A stretch of 64,000 nt of DNA from NCBI RefSeq assembly GCF_005938225.1, contig NZ_VCPC01000005.1, positions 62,001 through 126,000 of the forward strand. The letters are read 5' to 3'. Under the pieces are notes generated by a model. The model did not search any database, was not told the DNA's origin, and worked only from the letters and a program-made list of their open reading frames with translations. The translations under genes were made by a program, and so were the position numbers. Numbering within the stretch: position 1 is the first letter of the stretch; each line of letters starts with the position of its first letter. Shown here in pieces: positions 1 to 7,967 of this stretch. The stretch comes from Arenibacterium halophilum. Lineage in GTDB: Bacteria > Pseudomonadota > Alphaproteobacteria > Rhodobacterales > Rhodobacteraceae.

Positions 1-405
1 GAACACCTGGATGTCGCGATATGTGCTTTTGCCCCAGACGGCCACGCGTTTGCCGATAAGGTGCTCCGCGCCCTTGCCCGCGTCCAGCACCGTTCCGGCA
101 CCTTCCATTCCGGGCTCGATCAAATGCCCGATCCGAAGCTTCTGACTTTCCAGCGCTCCGGGCCGGAGTGGCGCCCGAATTTCAGGCGCGGCGTCGGTGC
201 CTGACTGCACCGCCTTGCTGAAATCGGCGGGGCCGAACATCACGTTCATGTCCGACGAATGAATCGGGCTGGCCTGCATCTGCACGATGATCTCACCCGG
301 GCCGGGTGGCGGAACATCGCATTGTTCTATCCACGCATGAAGTTCGCCTTCGGCAGAAATCCGGCTGAGAAGTCGGCGCGTTGTGCGCGGCGCGCTATCG
401 GTCAT
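1..405 (-). CDS. MDR-family oxidoreductase (quinone/enoyl reductase type), 3' part missing
   Basis: This is the N-terminal 135 residues of a medium-chain dehydrogenase/reductase; the rest lies beyond the window edge. A GroES-like domain is visible: a GPGEIIVQ strand, an ASPIHSSDMN segment where zinc alcohol dehydrogenases carry their catalytic Cys, and GMEGAGTV followed by LIGKRVAVWG. The missing zinc ligand suggests a zinc-independent quinone or enoyl-thioester reductase rather than a zinc ADH. The ATG is preceded by AGGAAA on the minus strand. It lies 58 bp downstream of the SDR gene and is probably the last visible gene of the monooxygenase/TRAP operon. The substrate cannot be told from the sequence. 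Confidence 0.75.
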   Translation of the reverse strand, partial: MTDSAPRTTRRLLSRISAEGELHAWIEQCDVPPPGPGEIIVQMQASPIHSSDMNVMFGPADFSKAVQSGTDAAPEIRAPLRPGALESQKLRIGHLIEPGMEGAGTVLDAGKGAEHLIGKRVAVWGKSTYRDIQVF

Positions 406-463
406 GTTATTTCCTCTTTGATTTCAGAGACGCGCGTACCGAGCGGTCCGCGGCATGATGTTG

Positions 464-1240
464 TCAGATGCCTTGAATGGTCGTGCCACCGTCAACCACA
501 AGCGTTTGCCCGGTTACGAAAGACCCGGAAGGCCCAGCCAGAAAAACGGCGGCGCCGGCGATCTCTTCCGGGGTGCCAGCCCGTTTCAGCGGCGTGCTGC
601 GCATGTAGGTTTCATAGGTGTCGCGATCGTCCCAGAGGGCTTTTGAAAACTCTGTCTTGATCAGACCCGGCGCGATGCAGTTCACGCGGATATTGTCGCC
701 ACCGCATTCAACGGCAAGGTTGCGGGCAAGCTGCATGTCGGCGGCCTTCGAGATGTTGTAAGCGCCGATAACGGGTGAGCCGACAAATCCACCGATGGAC
801 GACACGATGATGATCGCCCCATCCTTCCGGCCGCGCATTTGCGGCAACACCATACCGATCAGCCAGTTGTTGGCGATGATGTTGTTGTCGAGGATCTTCC
901 TGAACCTGTCGTCCGGTATCTCTGCAAGCGGGCCGTAGTAGGGGTTGCTTGCCGCGTTGCAGACAAGGATATCCACTTTTCCGAATGTTTCGTCGGCATG
1001 CGCGACCAGCGCGTTCAGCGCCTGCTTGTCAGAGATACTTGCCGCGAAGGGGCTGGCAGCCTTGCGTCCCGTGGCGATGTTGATCTTGTCGGCGGCTGTG
1101 TCGCAAGCATCCTGATTGCGCGAGGACACAACCACCTGTGCGCCTGCGCGCGCCATCTCCATCGCGATGGCAAAACCGATCCCCCGCGACGACCCGGTAA
1201 TAACGGCCACCCGTCCGGCCAGAGAAAAAAGGGACGACAT
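464..1240 (-). CDS. SDR-family NAD(P)-dependent oxidoreductase
   Basis: A 258-residue classical short-chain dehydrogenase. The nucleotide-binding TGSSRGIG motif is at residues 15-22, the NAAS-type motif near 95-98, the catalytic Ser at 147/148, and YNISK gives Tyr161 and Lys165. The C-terminal TGQTLVVDGG is the usual SDR ending. A GGAGAAG ribosome site lies 6-7 bases before the ATG. It sits between the flavin reductase and the MDR gene in the same orientation, so it probably oxidises or reduces a hydroxyl/keto group of an intermediate in the monooxygenase pathway. The exact reaction is not deducible. Confidence 0.88.
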   Translation of the reverse strand: MSSLFSLAGRVAVITGSSRGIGFAIAMEMARAGAQVVVSSRNQDACDTAADKINIATGRKAASPFAASISDKQALNALVAHADETFGKVDILVCNAASNPYYGPLAEIPDDRFRKILDNNIIANNWLIGMVLPQMRGRKDGAIIIVSSIGGFVGSPVIGAYNISKAADMQLARNLAVECGGDNIRVNCIAPGLIKTEFSKALWDDRDTYETYMRSTPLKRAGTPEEIAGAAVFLAGPSGSFVTGQTLVVDGGTTIQGI

Positions 1241-1406
1241 TTCGGCTTCTCCATCGTTGGGGCGGCTTGGTTTGGGCCGCGTCGGGTTCGGTTTGCAATT
1301 GCCAAGCCCGCACTCTTATTCGGTGATTCCTGATTGCGTGCTGCGCGCTATGTTCCGGGTTCGGTGGCCTGCCACCTGCCCCGCGCAAAGGCGTCGCGCC
1401 GCCATG

Positions 1407-2177
1407 TCAAAGCACATTCGCATCGAAGTAGACCATCGGTTCATCGTCCTGTGTGTGGGACGTTTCGATCCGTCCGACCAAAAGAAGATGCGTGCCCAAT
1501 GTGATCGTGGTCGCGATCTTGCATTCGATGCTTGCAAGCGCTGAGGGCAACACCGGAAGGCCCATCGGGCCCGCCTCCCAGCCGGCGCCTTCGAACCGCG
1601 CGATCCCCTGCGGTGCCTCGGTGAACTGTGGCAGCAGGTCGGCGTGTTGCCTTGTCAGGATATTCACGGCAAAGCGGCCCTCTCGGACCAGCCGTGGCAA
1701 CGACGAACTGGTCTTGTGCACAAAAACGCCAAGCGCCGGCGGTTCTGCGCAGATTGAGACCACGCTGGAGGCAACCATTCCGGCCGGGTCGTCCATCGTT
1801 CCGGTGGTGACCGCGCAAACGCTGGCAGCAAGACGGCGCATGGCATCCCGAAACTGGTCGCTGGACACCCGCGCCGGAGGCGCGCCGCGAACGATATGGG
1901 CCCGCACCTTTCCGCCTTTCACCCATCCGTACTCCGCAGCCGCCGAGATCATGCCGTCGAAGCCGGTATTCCAGTCGGGGTTGCTGGCCTCGTGGCTGAG
2001 AAATTTGAGAACGCCGGCCGCCAGCCAGATATGATCGTCGCCTTCAAGGTCCCCCAACCGCGCGGCGAGATCCCGGAAACGTTCCGGTTCCATAGGATCC
2101 ACGACCAGTTCGAGGCGGTTGAACTCCCACGGGTTTGACAATTCGAACACACCCAGATCGGTGATACCAAGCTGCAT
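1407..2177 (-). CDS. Flavin reductase (split-barrel) with an unrecognised N-terminal extension
   Basis: The C-terminal part (about residues 105-256, from SSDQFRDAMRRLAASVCAVTTG to the end) is a flavin reductase-like FMN-binding split barrel of the HpaC/RutF group; GMVASSVVSICAEPPALGVFVH is the typical flavin-binding stretch. These enzymes use NAD(P)H to make reduced FMN for two-component monooxygenases. The partner here is the luciferase-like enzyme encoded upstream in the same operon. The first 100 residues (starting MQLGITDLGVFELSNP) are extra relative to stand-alone reductases of about 160-170 residues, and I do not recognise them. AAGGAG lies 7 bases before the ATG. A 162-bp gap with hairpins separates it from dctM. 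Confidence 0.85.
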   Translation of the reverse strand: MQLGITDLGVFELSNPWEFNRLELVVDPMEPERFRDLAARLGDLEGDDHIWLAAGVLKFLSHEASNPDWNTGFDGMISAAAEYGWVKGGKVRAHIVRGAPPARVSSDQFRDAMRRLAASVCAVTTGTMDDPAGMVASSVVSICAEPPALGVFVHKTSSSLPRLVREGRFAVNILTRQHADLLPQFTEAPQGIARFEGAGWEAGPMGLPVLPSALASIECKIATTITLGTHLLLVGRIETSHTQDDEPMVYFDANVL

Positions 2178-2273
2178 GGCCTTGCTCCTTCATGATCCGA
2201 TCGCGGCGACGGCTTCGTTCAGATCGGGCCGCGATGATTGCGTTTCGCAGGGCGAAGCGCGGTCTTCTTTTCT

Positions 2274-2324
2274 ATCGCCCGTTCGGGGCGATGGGCGGGT
2301 CGGCCGGGAAGCCCCCCGGGGGGC
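2274..2324. other. Paired GC-rich hairpins between dctM and the flavin reductase gene
   Basis: Two dyads lie side by side in the 162-bp gap. ATCGCCC/GGGCGAT (7-bp arms, 5-nt loop) occupies 2274-2292, and the 14-bp palindrome GCCCCCCGGGGGGC occupies 2311-2324. Neither is followed by a T-run on either strand, so they look more like an RNA-stability or partial-termination element than a simple intrinsic terminator. Confidence 0.5.
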
Positions 2325-2339
2325 ATTCCGGCGCGGGGG

Positions 2340-3638
2340 TTAAAGCAGCATGGTCAGAAGCTGCGGGAAGGTCGCCAGGATCGTCATGGCCAGAATGAAG
2401 ATCAGGACATACGGCAAGACAGCCGAGAAGATCGTCTGCATGGATATGTCGCCGATGACGCCACGTATCACGAACAGCACGTAGCCAACCGGCGGGGTCA
2501 TCGCGCCAACCGTCATGTTGATGAGGAACAGAACCCAGAATGCAATCGGCTCGATCTCCATATGCGGCAGGATGGTCAGGTAGATCGGTATCAGGATGAG
2601 CATCGCCGCGATTTCGTCGAGCAACATGCAAAGGACGAAAGGGATGGCCATCATGATCAACAACATGATCGGATCCGGCAGATCCAGATCGGCAACCACC
2701 GAACTGATCAGGCGGCTTGTTCCGCTGAACCCCAGCAGTTGGGTGAACAGCTGGGACGAGAACATGATGGCGATCACCATGGTTGTCGTCAGCGTGGTCG
2801 ATTGCAGCGCCTCCACCATCATCCGCAGGGATAGCCGCCCGAAGATGAGCGCGACGATCATGGCGCCGAACACACCGGCAACGGCGGATTCAATGGGTGT
2901 GGCAATGCCCAGAATGATCGATCCGACGACGAAGCCGATAACCAGCGTGAACGGCAGCAGCTTACCGATGGCCCCAAGGATTTCGCCCCCTGTCGGGCGC
3001 TGGTAGTCCGTGTCGATCGGGGCAATCTCGGGGCGCAGGGCCACCCGGATCAGGATATAGGCAATGATCATGCCAAAGATCATCAGGCCGGGGATGATCC
3101 CCGCGACGAACATATCCTTGACCGACATCTGCGCCAGAATGGAAATCAGGATGGCCAGCACACTCGGCGGAATGATCGGGGCCAGACAGGCGCCGCCGAT
3201 CAGAACCCCGACCGACATCTTCTTGTCATACCCGCGCGAACGCATTTCGGGGTAGACCGACCGTGACAGCATCGCCGCAGACCCCATGGCCGAGCCCGAC
3301 ATCGTGGCCAGAATCGTTGAAATCGAGATGCCAAGCACGAAGTGCCGCCCGCGAAACCCTCCGATCAGCTTGTCGGTCGCGGTCAGCAATTGTCCCACGG
3401 CGTTCCCTCGATACAGGATCTCTCCCATCAGGATGAACGCCGGCAAGGGCACCAGCGTAAGGGACGTGGATGTTGAAGAGATCGAGTTGACGAAAAGTAC
3501 CGATCCGGCCGGACCCATCATCAGCATGACCGCAATCAGATTGCAGAACAGGAAGCTGATGTAGATTGGCACCGACAGGGCGAACATCAACAACAGTCCG
3601 ACCGACATCACGAGAATTGGGAGAAAGGAGGCGTCCAT
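2340..3638 (-). CDS. dctM: TRAP transporter large permease, DctM type
   Basis: A 432-residue, highly hydrophobic protein with many membrane segments and DctM family landmarks: GSAMGSAAMLS, LAPIIPPSVLAILI, GIATPIESAVAGVFGA and the C-terminal MTPPVGYVLFV. DctM is the inner-membrane translocation subunit that, with DctQ, moves a solute delivered by DctP using an ion gradient. The start is the ATG that overlaps the dctQ stop codon as TGATG; an open frame extends further upstream but does not encode a DctM-like sequence. It belongs to the operon carrying the luciferase-like monooxygenase, so the imported solute is probably that pathway's substrate. Confidence 0.93.
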   Translation of the reverse strand: MDASFLPILVMSVGLLLMFALSVPIYISFLFCNLIAVMLMMGPAGSVLFVNSISSTSTSLTLVPLPAFILMGEILYRGNAVGQLLTATDKLIGGFRGRHFVLGISISTILATMSGSAMGSAAMLSRSVYPEMRSRGYDKKMSVGVLIGGACLAPIIPPSVLAILISILAQMSVKDMFVAGIIPGLMIFGMIIAYILIRVALRPEIAPIDTDYQRPTGGEILGAIGKLLPFTLVIGFVVGSIILGIATPIESAVAGVFGAMIVALIFGRLSLRMMVEALQSTTLTTTMVIAIMFSSQLFTQLLGFSGTSRLISSVVADLDLPDPIMLLIMMAIPFVLCMLLDEIAAMLILIPIYLTILPHMEIEPIAFWVLFLINMTVGAMTPPVGYVLFVIRGVIGDISMQTIFSAVLPYVLIFILAMTILATFPQLLTMLL

Positions 3639-4135
3639 CAGGTAAAGTCTTTCCCGAACATCGTGGAGTGCTTGCGCAGCGAGAAGGCGTTCACAAAGTG
3701 CATCACGCCGCTCATCAGAAAGGCATAAGTCAGCATGGCGGACAGGACCCATTTGGGGATCGAGAGATCCGCCACCGTGATTGTGCCGGCCTTGAACTGC
3801 TTCCAGCAGATTTCGGCGCACAGGTAGGCGATGACCATGCAGACCAGAAACGACAGCCCTTCGACAAACGGCACATAGCGCCGCCGCGCTTCGGGCGAGA
3901 GCGCCTCGAGAAGCAGGGACACCGCGATCTGGGAACCTTGGCGTGTCACATGCGGCATCGAAGAGCAGATCGCGAAGCAGAAGAAATACACAGATACCTC
4001 GGGCACCCATGACACGGGTTTTCCAAGGGTTCGGCTGATCAGATCAAGCATCGAAAACAGGATGATCGCGGTGACCGCCGCGACTCCCAAATTGAAACTG
4101 GCACGCGCAAATCTGTCTGAGACACCTGGTTGCAT
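3638..4135 (-). CDS. dctQ: TRAP transporter small permease, DctQ type
   Basis: A 165-residue protein with four predicted membrane segments, including VAAVTAIILFSMLDLISR and LSFLVCMVIAYLCAEICW, as in the DctQ family. The conserved region around the second segment reads WVPEVSVYFFCFAICSSMPHV. It partners the DctM encoded next. The start has a clear GGAGGAG site 6 bases upstream. Its stop overlaps the dctM start by one base, which suggests translational coupling. The gene follows ribB by 39 bp in the same operon. Confidence 0.9.
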   Translation of the reverse strand: MQPGVSDRFARASFNLGVAAVTAIILFSMLDLISRTLGKPVSWVPEVSVYFFCFAICSSMPHVTRQGSQIAVSLLLEALSPEARRRYVPFVEGLSFLVCMVIAYLCAEICWKQFKAGTITVADLSIPKWVLSAMLTYAFLMSGVMHFVNAFSLRKHSTMFGKDFT

Positions 4136-4174
4136 TCTTCGCTCCTCCTTGCCTTTGACCGCCGAAACCCGGTT

Positions 4175-4873
4175 TCAGCCCAGTCCGCTGCGGTACATGC
4201 GCGGGGCGGTTGAAAGGCTGGACTGGGGTTGTCTTCCGGACGTTTTCCGAAATGCGACGAGATCGCAGATCCGACCGATTTTCAATCGGTGCTGTCTGGC
4301 GAAGGCGATCAGATCGTCAAGGCGCGCCATTGTGCCATCTGGGTTCATGATTTCGCAAATCACGCCGGCGGGGCTGCGCCCGGCCAGCCGCGCAACATCA
4401 ACGGCTGCTTCGGTGTGGCCCGTGCGATCCAGCAACCCGCCGGGGCGGGCAACAAGGGGAAACATATGTCCGGGCGACACGAAGTCCTGCGGCCCTGTCC
4501 GGTCGTCGATGGCAAGGACGATGGTGTTCGCCCGCTCGGCAGCCGATATGCCTGTCGTCGTACCGCGTTTCGCATCAATTGAGACGGTGAACGCCGTCTG
4601 GTTTTCACATTGGTTGTCGTCAACCATGGGGCGCAGATCAAGCCGCGCTGCGATATCGGGATCGACGGCCAGACATATCAACCCGCACCCGTGCCGCGCC
4701 ATGAAGGCGATTGCCGCCGCATCGACGGCATCAGCTGGAATGACCAGATCGCCTTCGTTTTCCCGATCTTCGTCATCGACCAACACGAACATCTGCCCGG
4801 CCGCTGCACAGTCCAGAATTTCCTCGGGGCCGACGATCACGTCGCTGGCGGGGAAGGTCTCTACATTGGTCAT
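4175..4873 (-). CDS. ribB: 3,4-dihydroxy-2-butanone-4-phosphate synthase
   Basis: A 232-residue monofunctional RibB that makes the four-carbon precursor of the riboflavin xylene ring from ribulose 5-phosphate. Visible signatures are the acidic metal-binding loop DDEDRENEGD (residues 33-42), RHGCG (60-64), HTEAAVDV (153-160) and GVICEIMN (about 172). There is no GTP cyclohydrolase II domain. The ATG is preceded by AAGGTGAG at good spacing; a GTG 36 bp upstream is possible but less likely. Placement between a monooxygenase pathway hydrolase and TRAP genes is unusual for a housekeeping enzyme and suggests a dedicated flavin supply, matched by the nearby ribH. Confidence 0.93.
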   Translation of the reverse strand: MTNVETFPASDVIVGPEEILDCAAAGQMFVLVDDEDRENEGDLVIPADAVDAAAIAFMARHGCGLICLAVDPDIAARLDLRPMVDDNQCENQTAFTVSIDAKRGTTTGISAAERANTIVLAIDDRTGPQDFVSPGHMFPLVARPGGLLDRTGHTEAAVDVARLAGRSPAGVICEIMNPDGTMARLDDLIAFARQHRLKIGRICDLVAFRKTSGRQPQSSLSTAPRMYRSGLG

Positions 4874-5010
4874 GGCGATACTCACCTTTTTGTCTCTGGG
4901 TCGGCTCACGATTTCTGTAGGGCGTGACCGAACCGTTCGGGTCTGCCCGGGGCCATGTCTGGCCCACGGGCTGCAGTTGCAGCCAAGCTGCTCACTCGTG
5001 GCGGCGCCAC

Positions 5011-5847
5011 TCAGTCGGGTGCGGTCAGGAAATCAATCGCCAGCTTGCTCACCACGTCCGGCTGGTCGACATGCGCGGCATGACCGGCGCCCTTCAGCAC
5101 AACCAGTTCCGAATTCGGGATTTCCGCGTGGATCGGCTCGGCATAGCCGGGCTCGCGAAGGTTGTCCTTTTCACCGGCAATCAGAAGCGTCTTCGGCTTG
5201 ATGAGCTGATAGCCCTTCGACCGGCCGTAGCCGCGCGGCGGGGTAAAGGGCGACCGGAAGCGCGCCGCGGCCGTACACTCCCACGCGCCAGGTTCAAGCG
5301 AGGACTGATGCCGGCGGTCGATGAAATCGTCATCGTCGTGCACATCGGTCCGCATGTAGACGCTGCGAATGATCAGGGCCATGTGCTCGCGGCTGCCGTC
5401 ATAATTGTTCAGCATCTGTCGGAAATCGTTTTCCGGGATATGGCCACCGCCGCTGACCGACACGATGCGATCCATATTCCATTCGGGATGTTCTTCCGCC
5501 GCGTGGCCCAAAAGGACGGTCGCGCCCATCGAGTTGCCCATGAAGTGGGCCTTGCCGATGCACAGTGTTTCCAGAAACCGGGTGATGTGGTGAATACGCG
5601 CATAGAGCATATTCCCGAAATCGAAGATCTTGTCTGTCTTGCCGTATCCCAGCCAGTCGGGGGCGATAACCCGGAAATGTTCCGTCAGCGCGTCGATGTT
5701 GTATTCCCACGTCAGCTCGGCCGAGGCTCCGAATTCACCGCTGTGCAGAAGGACGAGCGGCGGACCGTCTCCTCCTTCCAGGTAATGGGTCTTCACACCG
5801 TCGACCATGACATACTTGCTGGTCGCTTTTTTCATGATGGTTTTCAT
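5011..5847 (-). CDS. Alpha/beta hydrolase, meta-cleavage-product-hydrolase-like
   Basis: An alpha/beta-hydrolase-fold enzyme of about 278 residues. It shows an oxyanion segment (LLHSGEFGASAELTW) similar to the LLHGxGPGASA of C-C bond hydrolases such as MhpC/BphD, the nucleophile elbow GNSMGA, an acid in AGEKDN and a His in GAGHAAHVDQP. I chose the ATG preceded by GGAGAAGG with 8-nt spacing. Another ATG six codons upstream overlaps the stop of the monooxygenase gene as TGATG, so coupled initiation there is possible. Directly after the luciferase-like enzyme, it probably opens the oxygenated product, for example a lactone, ester or diketone. Confidence 0.82.
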   Translation of the reverse strand: MKTIMKKATSKYVMVDGVKTHYLEGGDGPPLVLLHSGEFGASAELTWEYNIDALTEHFRVIAPDWLGYGKTDKIFDFGNMLYARIHHITRFLETLCIGKAHFMGNSMGATVLLGHAAEEHPEWNMDRIVSVSGGGHIPENDFRQMLNNYDGSREHMALIIRSVYMRTDVHDDDDFIDRRHQSSLEPGAWECTAAARFRSPFTPPRGYGRSKGYQLIKPKTLLIAGEKDNLREPGYAEPIHAEIPNSELVVLKGAGHAAHVDQPDVVSKLAIDFLTAPD

Positions 5848-5864
5848 AGTTTTCGCCTTCTCCA

Positions 5865-7031
5865 TCAATACCCGGACACGCGGGTACCCGGGAAATCCGC
5901 CTGCAGACGCGGATAGACCTCGCGCGCGAATTTCTTGACGCCGGCAACGGTTTCGTCGTGTTCAAGGAACCCGGCCTGGCCCATCATCAGGAAGTTGCCG
6001 AAGCCGCCGACATAGTCGTACATCCGCTTGAACTGGCCATAAACCTGGTCTGGCGTCCCGGCGAACATGATGCCTTTCTCGATGGCATTTTCGACGCTGG
6101 GTTTCTGCTGGAACGCCTTCAACGGGTGTTCGGCGCCGCGCATGATCTGCAGGTTTGCCGCGGTCGGCACGTATCCCGGCGGGTTGGCAAGATGGCCGGG
6201 GACCTTGTTCGACGTGACATACCACAAGAGCTTTTCTGCACCCTTGTACGCCTCTTCTTCCGTGTCGGCGCAATAGACCATGCCGGAATAGGACAGTCGG
6301 TCGGTCGGAACATCGTCACCCAACCCGGCCGCCCGCCAGCCTTCGCGATAGGAATCATAGACCTTCCGTGTGCCGTCAAACCCGGTCAGGAAGGTGGCCA
6401 GCCTGTACCCGCGTGCGCCGATCTGGCGAGCGCCGCCCGGGCTGGTCGAACTGACCCAGATCGGCGGGGTCGGTTGTTGATAGGGACGCGGCCAGATGTT
6501 CACGTTGCGGAAATGGAAGAAATCGCCTTCAAAGCTGAACGGGCCGTCGTGACGGGTGAACGCCTCGTTGATCAGGTCGATCGCTTCCCACATACGCTCG
6601 TTCATCCGCGCGGGATTGCTGTTGGCCGGAAGCACTTCGTAAGGCACCCCCCGCACGAAACCGACATCAAGCCGCCCTTCTGAAAGCACGTCCACCATGG
6701 CCATTTCTTCGGCCACGCGAACCGGGTTCTTTCGGTTTGCCAGCGGGTTGCCCAGTATAAGCAGGCGGGCCTTCGTACTTTGGCGCGCCAGGGCGGAAAG
6801 GATGAGCGGCGCGGCCGGGTCGATGCAGGTTGCCGTCTGGTGATGTTCGTTGACGATGATGTCGAGCCCTTCGTCCTCGGCAATCAACCATTCATCCAGA
6901 TACCGATTATACAATTCGGCGCCTTTGACCGGATCGAAGTAACGGTTGGGCAAGGTTATGCGGATCGAGTCATAATCTTCCGCAGGCGGAAGGTAGGGGT
7001 ACGCAGTCTCACTGAAATGCCATACACGCAT
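5865..7031 (-). CDS. Luciferase-like (group C) flavin-dependent monooxygenase
   Basis: A 388-residue bacterial-luciferase-family enzyme. It shows the N-terminal barrel strand RVWHFSETAYPYL, the family EHH motif in IIVNEHHQT, NRKNPVRVAEEMAMVDVLSEGRLDVGFVRG, and PIWVSSTSPGGARQIGARGYRLATF, all typical of F420/FMNH2-dependent members. These enzymes take reduced FMN from a separate reductase; one is encoded in the same operon. Family reactions include Baeyer-Villiger oxidation, desulfonation and ring oxygenation. Two hydrolases flanking the gene and a downstream beta-oxidation set make a ketone-to-ester or lactone step attractive, but this is inference. AGGAGA precedes the ATG. Confidence 0.85.
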   Translation of the reverse strand: MRVWHFSETAYPYLPPAEDYDSIRITLPNRYFDPVKGAELYNRYLDEWLIAEDEGLDIIVNEHHQTATCIDPAAPLILSALARQSTKARLLILGNPLANRKNPVRVAEEMAMVDVLSEGRLDVGFVRGVPYEVLPANSNPARMNERMWEAIDLINEAFTRHDGPFSFEGDFFHFRNVNIWPRPYQQPTPPIWVSSTSPGGARQIGARGYRLATFLTGFDGTRKVYDSYREGWRAAGLGDDVPTDRLSYSGMVYCADTEEEAYKGAEKLLWYVTSNKVPGHLANPPGYVPTAANLQIMRGAEHPLKAFQQKPSVENAIEKGIMFAGTPDQVYGQFKRMYDYVGGFGNFLMMGQAGFLEHDETVAGVKKFAREVYPRLQADFPGTRVSGY

Positions 7032-7074
7032 ATCGGAAATTCTCCTGTCGTTTGTCTGATTTGGGCCGGTGCGC

Positions 7075-7851
7075 TTATCGGCTGCCGAGGCGCTGCATCA
7101 CGAGCTTGGCAAGCTCGTCAGGCGCGTCATGCAGAAGATCGTGGCCCGCGCCTGCAATTTCCGTCCGGGTCGCATTCGGGAACAATTCGGCAAAGCCGTC
7201 GGCGTACCATTTGGCGACAATCTTGTCTTCCGCGCCCCTGGCCAGAACCGTATCCACGGCGATCCGGGGGATCCGGTGGCGAAGCTTGGGATTGTGCATC
7301 CACGGCTCCCACGCATAGAGGGCGACGGCTTCGCGGCTGCGAATGAAGGCGACGACTTCTTCGTCCGACATGGAATCCGGGTCAAATGTTGCATCGGTCT
7401 TGTCGGAGAAGAATGCCTGATAGAGATCTTCGTTCGAGAGTTTGTAGAGATCGGGAATATCCAGGGCATCCCGCGCGCCAAGCTTGACGCCGACAGGTGA
7501 CACCAAGGTCAGGCTTTTCACGCGGTCCGGTGACATGGTGGCCATCTCGGTGGCGATCCAGCCGCCCAGGGCGCTGCCGACCAGATGGAAGCTGTCAATC
7601 TCGAGTTCATCAAGAAGCGACCAGTAGATGAACGCAGCATCCGCCGTCGAGTCGAGCCATTTCGGTACGGGCGCATCACCGTAACCCGGATGGGTTGGTG
7701 CAATCAGCCGATGTCCCGAGGTAACCGGCTCGACAAACGCGTCCTGCTCGGAGAAGCCGACGAAGCCGTGCAGGTACAGAACTGCCTCTCCTTTTCCCTT
7801 GTCGAAAACATCAAGCTCTACACCTGTTTTCAGCGTCTTGCGGTGCCGCAT
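7075..7851 (-). CDS. Alpha/beta hydrolase
   Basis: A 258-residue alpha/beta-hydrolase with YLHGFVGF (oxyanion region), the nucleophile elbow GSALGGW, and a C-terminal catalytic His in AGAGHDLLHDAPDELAKLV. It differs clearly from the hydrolase encoded on the other side of the monooxygenase gene, so the two are not a recent duplication and probably act on different intermediates. GGAGAG precedes the ATG. It is the second gene of the TRAP/monooxygenase operon, 43 bp ahead of the monooxygenase gene. Esterase, lactonase or C-C hydrolase activity are all possible. Confidence 0.82.
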   Translation of the reverse strand: MRHRKTLKTGVELDVFDKGKGEAVLYLHGFVGFSEQDAFVEPVTSGHRLIAPTHPGYGDAPVPKWLDSTADAAFIYWSLLDELEIDSFHLVGSALGGWIATEMATMSPDRVKSLTLVSPVGVKLGARDALDIPDLYKLSNEDLYQAFFSDKTDATFDPDSMSDEEVVAFIRSREAVALYAWEPWMHNPKLRHRIPRIAVDTVLARGAEDKIVAKWYADGFAELFPNATRTEIAGAGHDLLHDAPDELAKLVMQRLGSR

Positions 7852-7905
7852 TCTTTTCTCTCCTCAATCTGAGTACCTGGGTGGGTGACGTCCAGCACCG
7901 GGCAA

Positions 7906-7922
7906 CGGGCAAAGGTTGCCCG
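7906..7922 (-). other. Stem-loop downstream of dctP
   Basis: CGGGCAA and TTGCCCG form a 7-bp stem with a 3-nt loop in the gap between dctP and the first hydrolase gene. An overlapping alternative stem (GGGCAAC/GTTGCCC) is also possible. There is no T-run, so it more likely protects the dctP mRNA 3' end or partly attenuates readthrough. Confidence 0.45.
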
Positions 7923-7967
7923 CCACCAACTTGGCTGAACGAAATTTTGGTGATCGAGTGGACGGCC

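Noticed and set aside
3639-4010. N-terminal extension of dctM
   Set aside because: The extended frame overlaps dctQ and encodes no membrane segments; the TGATG overlap marks the proper start.
4062-5201. Plus-strand open frame of about 380 codons
   Set aside because: It covers ribB in antisense, is Ser/Arg-rich and has no recognisable domain.
1407-7851. Rut pyrimidine-degradation operon
   Set aside because: A luciferase-like enzyme, flavin reductase and hydrolase recall RutA, RutF and RutD, but RutB, RutC and RutE are missing and the TRAP and beta-oxidation context does not fit.
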